A DNA stretch of 7,779 nucleotides. Origin: Actinomycetes bacterium. Lineage in GTDB: Bacteria > Actinomycetota > Acidimicrobiia > Acidimicrobiales > Acidimicrobiaceae. The position numbers and the translations under genes were made by a program. The stretch spans positions 1 through 7,779 of the forward strand of contig JAKAPB010000076.1 in NCBI GenBank assembly GCA_021823045.1, read 5' to 3'. Below the pieces are notes generated by a model that searched no databases, was not told where the DNA came from, and worked only from the letters and a program-made list of their open reading frames with translations. This document shows, in pieces, positions 5,900 through 7,779 of the stretch (positions are counted from its first letter, which is position 1; every line of letters begins with the position of its first letter).

Positions 5900-5927
5900 A
5901 AGCCTGCTTATCGAGAGCGATGGGCTT
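5900..5927 (-). terminator. Weak stem-loop overlapping the protease stop codon
   Basis: AAGCC (5900-5904) pairs with GGCTT (5923-5927), and inside it ATCG (5910-5913) pairs with CGAT (5918-5921) around a 4-nt loop, with a 5-nt bulge between the stems. No T-run follows on the minus strand. It is the only candidate terminator I see for the protease gene and is weak. Confidence 0.2.
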
Positions 5928-7752
5928 AATGAAATATATTGGGATTTTTTAAGGAAGAAAGTAACTTTGCAAAGTGGATAAAGCCCACTCCTGTCGCCGG
6001 GTCGTATCCGGGTGTCGCGCTAAAGATCCCGTGATGCACATTTAGGTAGTCATTGTTGCCGACGGTTACATCAGATATAGAGTTAGAACTGATAGCGGCC
6101 AGTCGGTAAAGTGCCGGGGCAAGCAGGCCAAGTCGGTGGCCGAGGGCGGATATTACCAGGGAGACTCCAGCACCAACCACCGGTGCCGCTCCACTTGTCC
6201 CTCCTAAAACGTCCCACTTGTACTTGGGGGCATAAACCAGAAATCCCTCTGCAAGTGCCGAGACGTCCGGAACCTCCCGGCAGAGTGCTACCAGGTGGCA
6301 GTTAGTCACCGCTTGCTGAGAGTCGACGCCGGGCCCAAATTGGAAGGGTGGTTGCAGGTGGATCGAACTCGTGCCTCCACCACTTGCACCGCCGTAATTT
6401 ACATCTGACCATACCCTCTCGCCATTGGGGGCCGATGAATCGAGCATCAATCCGCCTACCCCGGTAACGAAGCTCTGTGAAGCCGGATCATCTACCGAAA
6501 GCGAAGGGTCCTTTCCTTGGGAGTAGCAGTCTTCTGACCCCGAGTCACCCGATGCAAATAGAACGGTCTGCCCTTGCGCCGCAGCCTCGGCAAAGGCGAG
6601 CTTCTCGACGGCAATATCACTACTCGCCATCTGCGCTTCACACAACCCCCAGCTCCCGACGATGACTTGGGCTTTGTTCGCTATGACCATTTGAAGGTAT
6701 AGCTGGTCTGCCATTGCTTGGGGTGCTGAATAGATGTCAAGGGTTGCCTTAGGCGCAAGGGAGAGTGCGGTCTCGGTATCCAGCTCGGCCTCTTCTAAGG
6801 AGGCCGTGGAGGCGTCGTGGGATCCAGGTCCGACGTTGAAGTAGTTAATTTTGGATTTTGAACCTACACAACTTCTAAACAGGTTGAGATCCTTGGTGAA
6901 GCGAGAGCTAGACGGCGTCGGGGTAGTCTTGGCAAACTCCGGTAAGGCAATTGTTACCTTCTGACCCTGATCTCCAGATCGATAAAGGCTATTCATACCG
7001 TATAACGAGGCGATCTGTGACGGGAGGAGAGCACCGATCTGATGAGCATTCGAAAGCGCCGCTGGGCAAGCTTTTAACCCACTCACTTGCGGTGAATTAG
7101 TCAAGGCGAGCCTTTTGTATTGATTCAGTTGAGCCTTGGCGACGACCGAGGGGATCCTTCTTAGATCGTTGGTCCTTCTCAGGTAGGGGACGCTTCCGTT
7201 TGGGTAAATACCAAGGATCGAAACAACGAGGGGCTTAATTGAACTCCCTATTTCCCAGGGACCGTTGGCTTGAGGCTCGTATCCATTGGCGACGTGAACT
7301 TGAAAGAAACTGACTGCGAGGGCCCTGCTTGCCTGCGACACTGTACCTTGCACCGGAAGCACTACTCCGTCAGCCCAAAGGCTGCCCGCCCGAAGGCCGA
7401 ATTGAGAAAAGTACGAAGTCACGGCTTTGAGGTTTGTCGGGCCAGCTCCGAAGTCAGCGGCGAACTCCTTGGTATTTACGAACTTAAGGTATCCCTTTGA
7501 GGCGGGATCTGATACCTGGTAGACGAATTGCGAAAGGTGCTGCCAGGACCTAGGCTCAAGCACTACGTCGAATTTAACGGTAAGGTTCTGCGGCGAACGC
7601 CCTGGATGGTTATATACCGAGATAGCCCGGGGAGTGCTGACATGACCGGCACGAAAGGAGTCGAAGAGCAGCACTACAGAAGAGACCACGATTACTAGCC
7701 CCAAGACTAACTGCGCCCAGAATTTAGAATTTAGCTTGCCGGCTAAGTGCAT
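5926..7752 (-). CDS. Membrane-anchored sedolisin-type serine-carboxyl protease (peptidase S53, kumamolisin-like)
   Basis: A 608-aa extracytoplasmic acid protease precursor. Residues 11-30 form one hydrophobic segment after a short basic N terminus, so it is a signal anchor or signal peptide; no clear signal-peptidase site is seen. Residues 55-185 match the pro-kumamolisin activation domain, normally removed by self-cleavage at low pH. The catalytic domain (about 230-600) has the S53 triad: E321 and D325 in EEAELDTE, and S520 in GGTSGAAP. Oxyanion D403 lies in ASGDSG, and SWG (367-369) is also present. The C-terminal calcium site is recognisable: D561 in SDVTVG and D584 in GYDPATGVG. Six cysteines follow the prodomain; C485 and C491 could form a disulfide. 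Length is normal for the family. The ATG start has only 27 bases upstream in the window and no strong ribosome site. The gene runs in the same direction as the GGDEF-EAL gene but is separated from it by about 420 bp that include a promoter. Confidence 0.95.
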   Translation of the reverse strand: MHLAGKLNSKFWAQLVLGLVIVVSSVVLLFDSFRAGHVSTPRAISVYNHPGRSPQNLTVKFDVVLEPRSWQHLSQFVYQVSDPASKGYLKFVNTKEFAADFGAGPTNLKAVTSYFSQFGLRAGSLWADGVVLPVQGTVSQASRALAVSFFQVHVANGYEPQANGPWEIGSSIKPLVVSILGIYPNGSVPYLRRTNDLRRIPSVVAKAQLNQYKRLALTNSPQVSGLKACPAALSNAHQIGALLPSQIASLYGMNSLYRSGDQGQKVTIALPEFAKTTPTPSSSRFTKDLNLFRSCVGSKSKINYFNVGPGSHDASTASLEEAELDTETALSLAPKATLDIYSAPQAMADQLYLQMVIANKAQVIVGSWGLCEAQMASSDIAVEKLAFAEAAAQGQTVLFASGDSGSEDCYSQGKDPSLSVDDPASQSFVTGVGGLMLDSSAPNGERVWSDVNYGGASGGGTSSIHLQPPFQFGPGVDSQQAVTNCHLVALCREVPDVSALAEGFLVYAPKYKWDVLGGTSGAAPVVGAGVSLVISALGHRLGLLAPALYRLAAISSNSISDVTVGNNDYLNVHHGIFSATPGYDPATGVGFIHFAKLLSSLKNPNIFH

Positions 7753-7779
7753 TATCAGAGGATATCGAGTCCAGTGTTA

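Larger units (their letters stand above)
5510..5925. other. Intergenic region between the S53 protease and the GGDEF-EAL gene
   Basis: About 416 bp without a convincing gene. From right to left it holds the 3' flank of the protease gene, a block of competing inverted repeats (5693-5779), a consensus extended -10 box on the minus strand (5607-5615), a hairpin (5550-5580) and a DnaA-box match (5540-5548). Two short plus-strand frames (5591-5782 and 5787-5981) lack ribosome sites and recognisable protein features, and the second runs antisense into the protease gene; both are treated as chance. Confidence 0.6.

Noticed and set aside
5787..5981. Plus-strand 64-codon frame near the protease 3' end
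   Set aside because: Only a weak AGG before the ATG, antisense overlap with the protease C terminus, and atypical composition (many Trp and Cys).

Overview
The window reads as chromosome from a bacterium, most probably an actinobacterium. The evidence is a DUF4395 membrane protein, a secreted lipoprotein with one Lipoprotein_15 (PF03640) module carrying the CxxxCAxxWPPV signature, and a membrane-anchored sedolisin (peptidase family S53). S53 enzymes work at low pH, so an acidophile of the Acidimicrobiia type is a reasonable guess. That placement rests on protein style alone and is inference. Base composition is moderate, not the very high G+C of Streptomyces.

Layout. Bases 1-109 are the 3' flank of the first gene and hold a perfect-register 14-bp tandem repeat. 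Adenine deaminase (ade, minus strand, 110-1828) follows. Upstream of it on the same strand, 72 bp away, is a small DUF4395 membrane protein (1901-2428), so the two may be co-transcribed. A roughly 300-bp divergent promoter region (about 2453-2753) separates this pair from a plus-strand lipoprotein gene (2754-3275) that has an excellent Shine-Dalgarno site. The lipoprotein gene converges on a large minus-strand PAS-PAS-GGDEF-EAL gene (3329-5485). A gap of about 420 bp (to 5925) contains that gene's likely promoter and leader, a perfect DnaA-box match and several inverted repeats. Last is a minus-strand S53 protease (5926-7752) whose promoter lies beyond the window.

Function. Adenine deaminase converts adenine to hypoxanthine for purine salvage. 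The GGDEF-EAL protein is predicted to act mainly as a c-di-GMP phosphodiesterase: every expected EAL catalytic residue is present, while the GGDEF half reads NGDEF and lacks several nucleotide-contact residues and the inhibitory site. The protease and the lipoprotein both act outside the cytoplasmic membrane. No sequence evidence ties the five genes into one pathway. I see no transposase, integrase, CRISPR array, toxin-antitoxin pair, rRNA or tRNA.

The most unusual signals are non-coding: the 14-bp repeat whose only substitution falls on a palindrome axis and creates a perfect hairpin, and a block at 5693-5779 in which two TTGCCA copies compete for one TGGCAA partner. Neither is a demonstrated system.
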